Shown here one piece after another: positions 24,391 through 32,635 of a stretch of DNA of 33,990 nucleotides. The stretch is from an uncultured Actinomycetes bacterium (GTDB lineage Bacteria > Actinomycetota > Acidimicrobiia > Acidimicrobiales > RAAP-2): positions 1 through 33,990 of the forward strand of contig CAINHL010000053.1 in the NCBI GenBank assembly GCA_903848885.1. The letters run 5' to 3'. The notes under the pieces were generated by a model, which saw only the letters and a list, made by a program, of their open reading frames with translations, searched no databases and had not been told where the DNA came from. Within the stretch, counting starts at the first letter, position 1, and the number at the start of each line of letters is the position of its first letter. The translations under genes were made by a program, and so were the position numbers.

Positions 24391-24848
24391 TGCAATTCGA
24401 AGTGAGCACGCTGGCGGTGGTGCGATCCACTCGCGGTATTGCAATCGACGACCATTGGGACCAAGAAAGTTGCGAGATAGTTCTCGAAGATGCCGTTCCC
24501 AGCGAAGCTCTGCGGGGCCTCACGGATTTCAGTCACCTCGAGGTGATAGCCGTGGCGCATGCCGCCACCGTTCCAGACACCGTGACCTGGGCCCGACGTC
24601 CACGAGGGCGTGCCCAGTGGCCGCGCGTGGGCATCTTCGCCCAACGCAACAAGGACCGTCCAAATTCGCTCTTGTTGTCGACGGTAGAAATTCTGGACGT
24701 GCGCGAACGCTCCGTGCTGGTGCGGGGGCTGGATCTCATTGACGGCACGCCGATTGTGGACATGAAGCCGGTCTTTCGTTGGACCGGTCCCCGTTCGGAA
24801 CTTCGTGTCGCGCAGTGGAGTGACGAACTCGGGGAAAATTACTTCTAA
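24390..24848 (+). CDS. trmO: TrmO-like tRNA N6-threonylcarbamoyladenosine methyltransferase
   Basis: 152 residues, the size of a single TsaA/TrmO beta-barrel domain without the C-terminal extension of the E. coli protein. Motifs LTDFSHLEVIAVAH, ARRPRGRAQWPRVGIFAQRNKDRPNSL and VRGLDLIDGTPIVDMKPV are strongly family-like; the R/N residues in AQRNKDRPN are part of the S-adenosylmethionine pocket. The enzyme methylates t6A37 in tRNAs reading ACY codons. It is the last gene of the overlapping hrcA operon. Its TAA abuts the stop of the convergent dinG-type gene with no base between, so no intrinsic terminator is present. Confidence 0.85.
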   Translation: MQFEVSTLAVVRSTRGIAIDDHWDQESCEIVLEDAVPSEALRGLTDFSHLEVIAVAHAATVPDTVTWARRPRGRAQWPRVGIFAQRNKDRPNSLLLSTVEILDVRERSVLVRGLDLIDGTPIVDMKPVFRWTGPRSELRVAQWSDELGENYF

Positions 24849-26813
24849 CTAGAGGGACTGTAAAAAAGCCTCGACCTCGTCGAAGTCCCGCGTACGCGCC
24901 ATGGGTGGCAAGCGCCGAATGAGCGGGTGCCGGTAGTTCGCGGTGGCTAAGCGGGTATCAAGAACCGCCACCACGCCCTTGTCGGTCGTGGAGCGAATCA
25001 GCCGTCCTACCCCTTGCGCCAAGAGCATTCCGGCGCGCGGGATGTCAACTTTCGAAAAGGCAGAACTGCCGGCTCGATCACGGCGGGCAATGCCCAAGGG
25101 GTCATTGGGTGGCTGAAAGGGCAGACGGTCAATCGTCACGAGACGCAGGGAGTCTCCCGGCACGTCGATGCCTTGCCAATAGCTGGTGACGGCAAAGAGG
25201 CTGGAGGTTTCCTCGTCGCGAAATCGCTCGATGAGTCGCGCACGTGACAAGGTGTCTTGCACTAATACGGGGGTCGAAATTCTCGGCTCGACGGCCTCGG
25301 CCACGCGTTTCATCACCGAACGATTGGTAAAGAGAGACAAGCAACGTCCACCCGATGCGGTAATTAGTCGCACAAGTTCTTCGATGATGGCCGCTTCCGC
25401 GTTCGGGTCCGTGCGCTCGGGAAAATTATCGGGAACGTAGAGGAGCGCGTGGTTGGCGTAGTCGAAGGGGCTCGCCACTTCAATGGAATCGGAGATATCG
25501 GTCAGCCCTAGGTCGGTCACGAGGTTGGCCGGAATGGTGGCGCTGGTGAGGATGCCGGTGGTGTTGCCCCAGAGTTCGTCGCGCAGCCGTGGACCTACGT
25601 CCACCAAGGACAATTCGATGGTGATCTCCTTGTCGTTGCGCGTCAACCAAATGAGTTCGTCCTTGCCAACTTTGTTGAGGCGAATGAGGTCGTTGGCCAA
25701 GTGCGTGAGGGGCCCTTGGGTTTGCAGGCGACGATTCTCGTCCTCGGCGTTGCTGGTGAGATGCGTTCGCACCTTCTCCATGAGGGCAGTCACCTTCTGT
25801 GCAGCAGCGGCCAAGGCGGCGGTGACCTCGAGACCCAGACCGGTGGTCTCTTCGGCTTCGAACTGCGCGGTCAAAGCGGAAGCCAAATCGTTCGCGGCGT
25901 CGTGGACCTCGTCGATAATCTCGCTCTCTTCCTCACCCAGCAACGAGCGCGACATCGTGGCCACACCACGAAAGCGAGTGGCGTTCAGTGACGTGCCGAG
26001 GACGGTGGCGAAGGTGTCGAGAATTTCGTGGGCTTCGTCGAAGATGACGATGTCGTGTGCCGGCAAGATCATCTGACCCGAAGCGAGGTGGGCACCGTAG
26101 AGGTGGGCGTTCACGATGACGATGTCGCTCGCGGCGGCAATCTCCTTGGCCCGTTCAGCAAAACAGACGTTGCCCTGGGGGCACTTGGAACGTGACAGGC
26201 ACTCTTGGGGGCTCACGCTGAGCTGACGCCAAGCGCGAGCGTCGGGCTCGAATCCCAATTCGTCACGGTCGCCGGTGAGCGAGGTCGTGGACCAGTCAAG
26301 AATCTTTCGTAGTTGGGCCGTGACGGTCGCGGGGACGTCCACGTCATCGTCGAAACTGATCTGGGCTCCACCACTGACCGAAAAAGCCTTGTGCTTGCAG
26401 AGGTAGTTGGCGCGCCCCTTCAGGACCGCCACGCTCACACCGGGTTGGTGCGCGGCAACGAGGGGAGCGTCTTTACCCGCGAGCTGATCTTGGAGGTTCT
26501 TGGTGGCGGTAGCGATGACCACCCGGGTCCCGGCCAAGGCACTGGGTACTAAATACGCGAGCGATTTACCCACACCGGTCCCGGCTTCGACGACGAGGTG
26601 TCGTCGGGTGCTCATGGCTTCAGCCACCCGCCCCACCATTTCGTGCTGACCTTGGCGGTCTTCCCCACCACCGGGCAGGTCACGAGTGATGTTGCCCAAT
26701 AGCTCTTGGGCGGCCACGCTGTCTATCTCGACGGCACTACGGGTAAGGGCGATAAAGGACTCGTCGACGGGTTCGACGAAGGGAAATTCCTCGTCGGGAT
26801 CGAAGGTGCTCAC
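24849..26813 (-). CDS. DinG-type ATP-dependent helicase (XPD/Rad3-like)
   Basis: 654 residues. Walker A is GTGVGKS (78-84) in VVEAGTGVGKSLAYLVP, and the DEAH box lies in IVIFDEAHEIL. A four-cysteine set around the insertion (LCKHKAF ... CLSRSKCPQGNVCF) matches the iron-sulfur cluster of DinG/XPD helicases. Helicase motifs V/VI are present as SLFAVTSYWQGIDVPGDSLRLVTIDRLPF and QGVGRLIRS. It is a 5'-3' DNA helicase, likely acting on damage, R-loops or G-quadruplexes. It has no exonuclease domain. GTG 26813 is leaderless by geometry. The gene sits between era-trmO and uppS-recO on the opposite strand. Confidence 0.9.
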   Translation of the reverse strand: MSTFDPDEEFPFVEPVDESFIALTRSAVEIDSVAAQELLGNITRDLPGGGEDRQGQHEMVGRVAEAMSTRRHLVVEAGTGVGKSLAYLVPSALAGTRVVIATATKNLQDQLAGKDAPLVAAHQPGVSVAVLKGRANYLCKHKAFSVSGGAQISFDDDVDVPATVTAQLRKILDWSTTSLTGDRDELGFEPDARAWRQLSVSPQECLSRSKCPQGNVCFAERAKEIAAASDIVIVNAHLYGAHLASGQMILPAHDIVIFDEAHEILDTFATVLGTSLNATRFRGVATMSRSLLGEEESEIIDEVHDAANDLASALTAQFEAEETTGLGLEVTAALAAAAQKVTALMEKVRTHLTSNAEDENRRLQTQGPLTHLANDLIRLNKVGKDELIWLTRNDKEITIELSLVDVGPRLRDELWGNTTGILTSATIPANLVTDLGLTDISDSIEVASPFDYANHALLYVPDNFPERTDPNAEAAIIEELVRLITASGGRCLSLFTNRSVMKRVAEAVEPRISTPVLVQDTLSRARLIERFRDEETSSLFAVTSYWQGIDVPGDSLRLVTIDRLPFQPPNDPLGIARRDRAGSSAFSKVDIPRAGMLLAQGVGRLIRSTTDKGVVAVLDTRLATANYRHPLIRRLPPMARTRDFDEVEAFLQSL

Positions 26814-26820
26814 GCCGTCC

Positions 26821-26826
26821 AGACTA
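26821..26826 (-). promoter_or_regulatory. -10 element, probable leaderless promoter of the dinG-type gene
   Basis: TAGTCT on the minus strand, seven bases, then GTG 26813. Confidence 0.5.
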
Positions 26827-26865
26827 GGTGGGGGCTCATGGAACGGAACTGTTGCTCCGCACCAC

Positions 26866-26871
26866 TAGTTT
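26866..26871 (+). promoter_or_regulatory. -10 element, probable leaderless promoter of uppS
   Basis: TAGTTT, six bases, then GTG 26878. The divergent dinG-type promoter is only 40 bases away, so the two may compete for polymerase. Confidence 0.5.
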
Positions 26872-26877
26872 TTAGGG

Positions 26878-27618
26878 GTGCCTGATCCTCGTCCCGTACC
26901 GATTCCGGCTTCCATCGACCGCAAGCGCGTGCCGGCGCACATCGGTCTGGTGATGGACGGCAATGGCCGCTGGGCGACGCAACGTGGACTGGTGCGCACC
27001 GAAGGACACGCCGCGGGCGAAGAAGCACTCGTCGATGCGGCCTACGGCGCTCTCGCGGTCGGAGTGAAATGTCTCACCGTCTACGCCTTTTCAACGGAAA
27101 ACTGGCGTCGCCCTTTGGACGAGGTTCGTTACTTGATGGGTTTTAATGAGTCGCTGTTGATGCGGCGACGTGACGAACTCAATGAAGTGGGCGTGCGAAT
27201 CGTCTTTTCGGGTCGCCGGGATCGTCGCGTCCCGCGTCGGGTGTTGGCCAACATGGAGGCGGCTCAGGAGTTGACCAAAAATAACAAGGTCATGACCTTG
27301 AACATGGCCTTTAACTACGGGGGGCGTGCCGAAATTGTGGACGCGGTCAAGCGCCTCGTCGAGGACGGCATTCCGGCCGACAAGATCACCGAAAAGACCA
27401 TTGCGCAACGTTTGTATCACCCCGAACTTCCCGACTTAGATTTGGTGATTCGTCCCTCCGGCGAAACGCGCATCTCGAACTTCCTCCTGTGGGAAATTGC
27501 GTATTCCGAATTGGTCTTCAACGACATTTTGTGGCCTGACTATCGACGCGAACACCTCTACGCCGCTATCGAGGAATATCAAGGTCGCCAACGTCGCTTC
27601 GGGGGAGTGGATTCATGA
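26878..27618 (+). CDS. uppS: Isoprenyl (polyprenyl) diphosphate synthase, cis type
   Basis: 246 residues, the usual length. The cis-prenyltransferase signature HIGLVMDGNGRWATQRG places the catalytic aspartate at D27, and RPSGETRISNFLLWEIAYSELVFND is the conserved C-terminal region. The enzyme adds isopentenyl diphosphate units to form the polyprenyl lipid carrier for peptidoglycan and wall polymers. In actinobacteria the product can be decaprenyl rather than undecaprenyl, and this cannot be read here. Adjacent recO is the normal actinobacterial order. The stop overlaps the next small gene by 4 bases. Confidence 0.95.
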   Translation: MPDPRPVPIPASIDRKRVPAHIGLVMDGNGRWATQRGLVRTEGHAAGEEALVDAAYGALAVGVKCLTVYAFSTENWRRPLDEVRYLMGFNESLLMRRRDELNEVGVRIVFSGRRDRRVPRRVLANMEAAQELTKNNKVMTLNMAFNYGGRAEIVDAVKRLVEDGIPADKITEKTIAQRLYHPELPDLDLVIRPSGETRISNFLLWEIAYSELVFNDILWPDYRREHLYAAIEEYQGRQRRFGGVDS

Positions 27619-27842
27619 TCGTCACTCGCATCACTCTGGTACTCGGCGTCGCTTTCTACCTCCTCCTGTGGGCGCTGGAAATTCACGGAGCGAGTAGTTT
27701 GCTGCCCTTTCTGGTCATTCCACTCGTTCTGGCGATCCTGGTCGGTGGCGGTAATTGGCTGAGTCAATATATCGGCCTCCCCGAACGAAAAGTGAAGTTC
27801 GAGGACCCCACCGACAAGGACTCGCAGGACCACTCCGCGTGA
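27615..27842 (+). CDS. Small two-helix membrane protein
   Basis: 75 residues. Two hydrophobic segments (about 5-24 and 27-50: ITLVLGVAFYLLLWALEI and LLPFLVIPLVLAILVGGGNWL) are followed by a charged tail (ERKVKFEDPTDKDSQD). Start and stop overlap uppS and recO by 4 bases each, strong support that it is a translated gene. No family is recognised. Position between a lipid-carrier synthase and recO gives no secure function, but a role at the membrane next to UppS is conceivable. Confidence 0.75.
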   Translation: MIVTRITLVLGVAFYLLLWALEIHGASSLLPFLVIPLVLAILVGGGNWLSQYIGLPERKVKFEDPTDKDSQDHSA

Positions 27843-28564
27843 ATACTCTCCGCGACGAAGCCGTCGTGTTACGCACCTATCGATCAGGTGAATCCGATCG
27901 CGTGGTCGTGCTGTGGGGGCGCGAGCTCGGCAAAATTCGCACCATCGCCAAAGGGGTGCGCAAGACCACCTCGAAGATTGGCGGCGGTCTCGAACCGTTG
28001 AGTCACGTCAACATTTTTCTCGCGGATAGTCGTGGGGATCTGAAAATCGTCAAGCAAGTCGAGCACTGCAATCGCTTCGCGACCTTGAAAAGCTCCTTCG
28101 AGCGCATCACCGCCGGCATGGCCCTCGTCGAGGTGGTGGACGCTATTCCGGCGGAGGACTTAGCCGACGAAGGAATTTTCACCATGTTGGTGCGCGCCCT
28201 CGAAACCTTGGACGACCCCGAGATCGTTCCCCTCTTAGTGCCGGCGGCCTTCTTTTTGAAGCTCTTGGCTCTCGATGGTTCCGAGCCCCTGCTCGATTGC
28301 TGCGTGAACTGCTCCAGCGAGGGCCCTCTGGTGGCCTTTGACGCCGCGCAGGGAGGGACCACCTGCCGTGATTGTCGCAGCGGACGCCAGATTTCCCCTG
28401 AGGCCCTGGTGGTGATGCAACGCATGATGGGCGGCGATCTCGCCGGCGTGTTACGTGAGGCGAACCCGGCCGGCGCGGGCGAAGTGACGGCGGTGGCGCA
28501 AGAAGCCATTGAGCGCCACTTCAACCGTCGTCTGAAAGTAGCCCGCTCGACCCCGGCGTCCTAG
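27839..28564 (+). CDS. recO: DNA repair protein RecO
   Basis: 241 residues from GTG 27839. The N-terminal OB fold (LRDEAVVLRTYRSGESDRVVVLWGRELGKIRTIAKGVRKTTSKIGGGLEPLSHVNIFL) and the C-terminal zinc region with two CxxC pairs (CCVNC and CRDC) are typical. RecO loads RecA with RecR on SSB-coated DNA. An in-frame extension upstream to 27755 is rejected because the family starts here and the GTG overlaps the preceding stop. The gene ends 23 bases before the photolyase start. Confidence 0.93.
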   Translation: MNTLRDEAVVLRTYRSGESDRVVVLWGRELGKIRTIAKGVRKTTSKIGGGLEPLSHVNIFLADSRGDLKIVKQVEHCNRFATLKSSFERITAGMALVEVVDAIPAEDLADEGIFTMLVRALETLDDPEIVPLLVPAAFFLKLLALDGSEPLLDCCVNCSSEGPLVAFDAAQGGTTCRDCRSGRQISPEALVVMQRMMGGDLAGVLREANPAGAGEVTAVAQEAIERHFNRRLKVARSTPAS

Positions 28565-28572
28565 AGCGCCGG

Positions 28573-28578
28573 TAGGGT
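28573..28578 (+). promoter_or_regulatory. Candidate -10 element of the photolyase gene
   Basis: TAGGGT, nine bases, then GTG 28588. This would give a leader of two or three bases. Confidence 0.4.
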
Positions 28579-28587
28579 GTCGTCATT

Positions 28588-29997
28588 GTGAGTTCTCCGT
28601 CGGCCACCAATGTCATGTGGTTTCGACGCGACTTGCGTCTGGCGGATCATCCCGCGCTGAGCGCCGCCGCATCTGCCGGTCGGGTAGTGGGGCTATTCAT
28701 CGTCAACCGTGACATCTTGTCCGGCACGGGTCCGGCTCGCGCTCATTTTCTTCACGAGTGTTTGACGGATTTACGGAGCGCCACCGACGAGGCCTTGGTC
28801 CTTCGTGAAGGACCCGATAGTGAGGTTTTGCAAGATATCTGTCGGGAATCTGGGGCCACCAGCGTCTTCGCTACGGCGGACCACGCCCCCTATGGACGTC
28901 GTCGTGACGCCGCAGTGGCCGCGGCTTTGGCCGCGGAGGGCATCACTCTTCAACTGATTGATTCGAACTATCTCGTGACGCCGGGGAGCATTCTCAATAA
29001 GACGGGGACACCTTTTAAAGTCTTCACCGCCTTCCGTCGAGTGTGGGACCAGTTCTCGGTTCCCACACCGCTGCCCGTGCCCTCCGGTATCGAATGGTGG
29101 CGGGGTGAATCGCTCCTTCCTTCACGAATTTGTGAAGTAGCGGCCACGCAGCGACCCGTTTTCTTTGGGGGCCTTCCCGACAGCGCATCCGGAGTGCACC
29201 GTGGGGGTGAATCAATCGCGCGAGAGGTGCTGGACAATTTTGCCCCTCGTGTGGATGCCTACGACGAGATCCGCAACCTGCCGGGGCGAGACGAAACCTC
29301 GCGCTTGGGCCCGCACCTTCGTTTCGGGACCATTCATCCACGCCAGGTTCTGGCCGCCACTGGTGACTACAGCGACGGTTCGCGCGTGTTCGCGTCCGAA
29401 ATCTGCTGGCGAGAGTTTTATGCAGACGTGATGTTCCATCATCCCGACTCCGTCCACGTGAATTTACAATCGTCAATGGACGCTCTGCGAGTGGATGTCG
29501 GAGCGAGTGCCGAAGAGAAGTTTCGCCAATGGGCGAGGGGCGAGACGGGATATCCCTTAGTGGATGCCGGGATGCGTCAACTCCTCGAAGAAGGCTGGAT
29601 GCATAATCGCGTGCGCATGGTGACGGCGTCGTTTCTCATCAAGCACCTCCACCTCGATTGGCGATGGGGCGCACGCTGGTTTATGTGGAATCTCGTCGAC
29701 GGTGATATTGCCTCTAACCAGCACGGCTGGCAATGGACCGCGGGCACCGGAACGGATGCGTCGCCGTACTACCGCGTGTTTAACCCCACCTTGCAGGCGG
29801 AACGTTTCGACCCCCACGGTACCTACGTGCACCGCTTCATTCCCGAACTCGTCGCTACGCCAGCGCCGCAGTGTCTTCAACCGGGCGGTGGCGAGGGACT
29901 GCTCCGGCCCGCGAGCTACCCAGCACCCATGATCGACGCCGCGGCCGAGCGTGTCGAAGCCTTGGCGCGCCTCGCCGAAGCAAAAGAGGTGCGATGA
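28588..29997 (+). CDS. phr: Deoxyribodipyrimidine photolyase (cryptochrome/photolyase family)
   Basis: 469 residues. The N-terminal photolyase domain begins VMWFRRDLRLADHPALSAAA. The C-terminal FAD domain has TGYPLVDAGMRQLLEEGWMHNRVRMVTASFLIKHLHLDWRWGARWFMWNLVDGDIASNQHGWQWTAGTGTDASPYYRVFNP, with the conserved N/R/W residues around the FAD. The length and motifs fit class I CPD photolyases; the WQWTAGTGTDASPYYRVFNP segment is of that type. The enzyme splits UV dimers with blue light, suggesting a sun-exposed habitat. The stop overlaps hemW (ATGA). Confidence 0.92.
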   Translation: MSSPSATNVMWFRRDLRLADHPALSAAASAGRVVGLFIVNRDILSGTGPARAHFLHECLTDLRSATDEALVLREGPDSEVLQDICRESGATSVFATADHAPYGRRRDAAVAAALAAEGITLQLIDSNYLVTPGSILNKTGTPFKVFTAFRRVWDQFSVPTPLPVPSGIEWWRGESLLPSRICEVAATQRPVFFGGLPDSASGVHRGGESIAREVLDNFAPRVDAYDEIRNLPGRDETSRLGPHLRFGTIHPRQVLAATGDYSDGSRVFASEICWREFYADVMFHHPDSVHVNLQSSMDALRVDVGASAEEKFRQWARGETGYPLVDAGMRQLLEEGWMHNRVRMVTASFLIKHLHLDWRWGARWFMWNLVDGDIASNQHGWQWTAGTGTDASPYYRVFNPTLQAERFDPHGTYVHRFIPELVATPAPQCLQPGGGEGLLRPASYPAPMIDAAAERVEALARLAEAKEVR

Positions 29998-31076
29998 GCG
30001 ACTTCGGGGTCTACGTCCACGTTCCCTTCTGCGCGCATCGTTGTGACTATTGCGCTTTCGCCACCTATTCCGATCGTGACCACCTCATGACGCAGTATGT
30101 GGATTGCGTGGTGCGCGAAATTAACGACGCCGTGGGTGACGGTATGCCCCGGGCCACCTCAGTGTTTTTTGGTGGTGGTACTCCCTCACGTCTGGAAGCC
30201 TCGGAACTACTACGCATCTTGGAGGCCATTCCCCGTACGGATGACGCCGAAGTGACCGTGGAGTGCAATCCCGAAGACGCCAGCGTGGAACGTCTCCGAG
30301 CGTATTGGCTCGGCGGAGTGAACCGCATGAGCTTTGGCGTGCAGTCGACCCAACCTGCCGTCTTGGCCGACTTGGGTCGTCGCCACGGCACGATGGCGCA
30401 CCGTGAAGTTTCCGAGCGAGTGACCGCAGCCGGTTTTTCCACCTGGAATATGGATCTGATTATCGGTTCTCGCGCGGAATCGGTAGATCAAGTGCGCGCC
30501 ACGCTGATTGATTTGCTCACTCTCGAAAACCCTCCACCCCACATCTCGTGCTACGCGCTGACGCCCGAACCCGCCACCCCTTTGGGCCAGGATGAGACGC
30601 GCCACCCGGACGAAGACGACACTGCCGATAAATATGACCTCGTGGGCGAAGTATTAGAAGACGCGGGATTCGTCTGGGAAGAAATATCAAACTGGGCGCA
30701 ACCTGGGCACGAGTGTCGACACAACCACGTCTATTGGGACCAGGGCAACTACCAAGGTTTCGGCTCCGCCGCGCACTCCCACATTGATGGTCGGCGCTTT
30801 TGGAACGTGCGCACCCCCGACCGTTACGTCGCCCTCGTGGGAGCGGGAGAGTCACCTCTCGGAGGAGAAGAGATCTTGGACGAACCGACGAAGTTGTTCG
30901 AGGGCGAATCTTTAGCTATTCGGACTAATCGAGGAGTGCCAGTGGAGGCCTTTGATTCCCTCGAGGAAATCCGACACCTCATCACGGTGACCGCGGGTCG
31001 CGTGACCTTGTCCCCTCGCGGACGGCTTTTGGCCAATCAGGCCATAGTGCGACTCCGTTCTAGTAGCGAAGAGTGA
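29994..31076 (+). CDS. hemW: HemW-like radical SAM protein
   Basis: 360 residues. The radical SAM motif is C13-x3-C17-x2-C20 in PFCAHRCDYCAFATY. The fourth cysteine of HemN (CxxxCxxCxC) is absent, so this is the HemW type, a heme-binding or heme-trafficking protein rather than coproporphyrinogen dehydrogenase. Other signatures are VFFGGGTPSRL, VTVECNPEDASVERL, RMSFGVQSTQPAVLADLGRRH and WDQGNYQGFGSAAHSH. It is somewhat shorter than E. coli HemW (378 residues). A longer open frame upstream to 29871 lies within phr and is not used. Confidence 0.9.
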   Translation: MSDFGVYVHVPFCAHRCDYCAFATYSDRDHLMTQYVDCVVREINDAVGDGMPRATSVFFGGGTPSRLEASELLRILEAIPRTDDAEVTVECNPEDASVERLRAYWLGGVNRMSFGVQSTQPAVLADLGRRHGTMAHREVSERVTAAGFSTWNMDLIIGSRAESVDQVRATLIDLLTLENPPPHISCYALTPEPATPLGQDETRHPDEDDTADKYDLVGEVLEDAGFVWEEISNWAQPGHECRHNHVYWDQGNYQGFGSAAHSHIDGRRFWNVRTPDRYVALVGAGESPLGGEEILDEPTKLFEGESLAIRTNRGVPVEAFDSLEEIRHLITVTAGRVTLSPRGRLLANQAIVRLRSSSEE

Positions 31077-31083
31077 CGCAATC

Positions 31084-31089
31084 TATAGT
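31084..31089 (+). promoter_or_regulatory. Candidate -10 element (TATAGT) for the permease-YHS gene
   Basis: TATAGT lies 56 bases before the GTG. A Shine-Dalgarno GGAAAGG at 31125-31131, eight bases from the start, shows this gene has a normal leader, unlike many neighbours. Confidence 0.35.
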
Positions 31090-31139
31090 CGCTGATGTGG
31101 CTGGCCTCGTGATGACGTCGCCTTGGAAAGGTATGTGAC

Positions 31140-32336
31140 GTGCATGGGATCTGGTTAGCGCTGGTCTGTAGTTTCTCCATGCTGTATCAAACCTTCTGGG
31201 CCTTAGTATTCGGGTTTACGGCGTCGGGAATTATTCAGGCCTACGGCGCTCGGCTCAACGTGGCGCGACGTTTCGGCGATCACCGGGCTCGTACCGTGGC
31301 GAGGTCATCCCTCTGGGGAGCAGTGAGTTCGAGCTGCTCCTACGCGGCGAGTTCCATTGCCAAGAGCCTGTTCGATCAGGGCAGCGACTTCACGACCGCC
31401 ATGGTATTTATGGTGGCGAGTACCAATTTGGTGGTGGACCTCGGTGTGGTGATCTGGGCTTTGCTCGGTGGGACCTTTGCCCTCGGTGAAGTACTCGGCG
31501 GAATCGTCATGATTGTGGGACTCACCCTTCTTCTGCCTCGTACGGTGCGGCCACCACGACGAAAGCCCCTCCTCGTGAACTCTCCGTCACCTCAGATACC
31601 CTCAGCGAGTCGTGCCACCTTCGGCGACGCGGCGGGATTCGTGGTGGGTGACGTGACCATGGTTCGCTACGAACTGCTCTTCGGATTTCTGGTGGCGGGA
31701 GCCTGCGCTCAGTTTGTGCCAGCATCCCTGTGGCACCACTTCTTCTGGCTGCACCACGGGATGTGGAGCGACCTCGAAAACGTCGTTCTGGCCCCGCTGA
31801 TCGCGGCCGCGAGCTTCGTCTGCTCGGTCGGAAATATCCCCTTGGCGGCGGCGCTGTGGCGGGGAGGGCTTTCGGTGGGTGGAACCCTGGCTTTTATTTA
31901 TGCCGACCTCCTCACCATTCCGCTGATTTTGATGTACAAAAAGTATTACGGCCGCGCAGTGACGATTCGATTGGTCGCAAGCTTGTGGTTCGTCATGAGT
32001 GCGAGTGGATTAGTGGTGCAAGCCGTCTTGTCGCTCGTGCACCTCACCCCTTCACTCCGTGTGCTCGAAGCGGCCGGTAACTTTCAGCAGGTCACCTGGA
32101 CCACGGTGCTGGACCTACTCGCACTATTGATGCTGGCTATCGTCTACCTGGCCTATCGACGTCGTTCGCGTCAGCCAGGTTCCGAGGCCTTCGCCAAGGA
32201 CCCCATCTGCGGCATGCAGGTGGCGGTGGCCACCGCGTCGGTACGTCACCAACACGACGGGGTGACCTATTACTTTTGCTGCGAAGGGTGCCGAGAATCC
32301 TTCGTGAAGAAATTGGTGGGCGGAGAAAAATCTTAA
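31140..32336 (+). CDS. Permease (ArsP/PF03773-like) fused to a C-terminal YHS metal-binding domain
   Basis: 398 residues. Two halves of about four helices each carry a conserved cysteine-serine site: SSCSYA (C66) in the first, FVCSVGNIPLAA (C228) in the second. This is characteristic of the permease family that includes ArsP (organoarsenical exporters) and a copper/zinc-efflux subgroup. The linker between halves (about 134-165) is proline-rich and polar. After the last helix a YHS/TRASH domain follows: DPICGMQV (C357), then YYFCCEGCRESF (C380, C381, C384), resembling the metal-binding YHS in P-type copper ATPases. A metal-cation or metalloid exporter with its own sensing or delivery domain is inferred. 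GTG 31140 has a good ribosome site. Confidence 0.8.
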   Translation: MHGIWLALVCSFSMLYQTFWALVFGFTASGIIQAYGARLNVARRFGDHRARTVARSSLWGAVSSSCSYAASSIAKSLFDQGSDFTTAMVFMVASTNLVVDLGVVIWALLGGTFALGEVLGGIVMIVGLTLLLPRTVRPPRRKPLLVNSPSPQIPSASRATFGDAAGFVVGDVTMVRYELLFGFLVAGACAQFVPASLWHHFFWLHHGMWSDLENVVLAPLIAAASFVCSVGNIPLAAALWRGGLSVGGTLAFIYADLLTIPLILMYKKYYGRAVTIRLVASLWFVMSASGLVVQAVLSLVHLTPSLRVLEAAGNFQQVTWTTVLDLLALLMLAIVYLAYRRRSRQPGSEAFAKDPICGMQVAVATASVRHQHDGVTYYFCCEGCRESFVKKLVGGEKS

Positions 32337-32355
32337 ATTCGTGAAGGACTTCCGG

Positions 32356-32361
32356 TACAGT
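32356..32361 (+). promoter_or_regulatory. -10 element deciding the start of the small membrane protein gene
   Basis: TACAGT, six bases, then ATG 32368. This favours 32368 over the GTG at 32341. Confidence 0.5.
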
Positions 32362-32367
32362 GACCTC

Positions 32368-32607
32368 ATGACCAAAGATTCCCGGTTTCTCCACGTCTCA
32401 CGAATATTGAGATGGATTGCCTTCTTCGTCATTGCCTTGCCAGTGGTGAGTGCTGTTCTGTCCAGCGGAATCAATGGTTCGAACATGTTCGACGAAAGTA
32501 GCGGTGGCGGAGCGACTCTCTGGCTCGAAGCAATCACCTTTCCTCTGGGCGTGGCTCTTTTTGTAGCCGCCACGGTGATTTCCTTGGTTCAGCGCCGACG
32601 AAAATAA
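32368..32607 (+). CDS. Small two-helix membrane protein
   Basis: 79 residues from ATG 32368. A basic start (MTKDSRFLHVSRILRW) precedes helix 1 (IAFFVIALPVVSAVL). A glycine- and serine-rich loop then leads to helix 2 (LEAITFPLGVALFVAATVISLV) and a basic tail (QRRRK). This topology leaves both ends on the cytoplasmic side. No family is recognised. It follows the YHS permease gene but has its own leaderless promoter, so it need not be an accessory of it. An in-frame GTG at 32341 is a weaker alternative. Confidence 0.65.
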   Translation: MTKDSRFLHVSRILRWIAFFVIALPVVSAVLSSGINGSNMFDESSGGGATLWLEAITFPLGVALFVAATVISLVQRRRK

Positions 32608-32635
32608 GTCAGAGCTCGTTTCGGCGCACCGCCAT

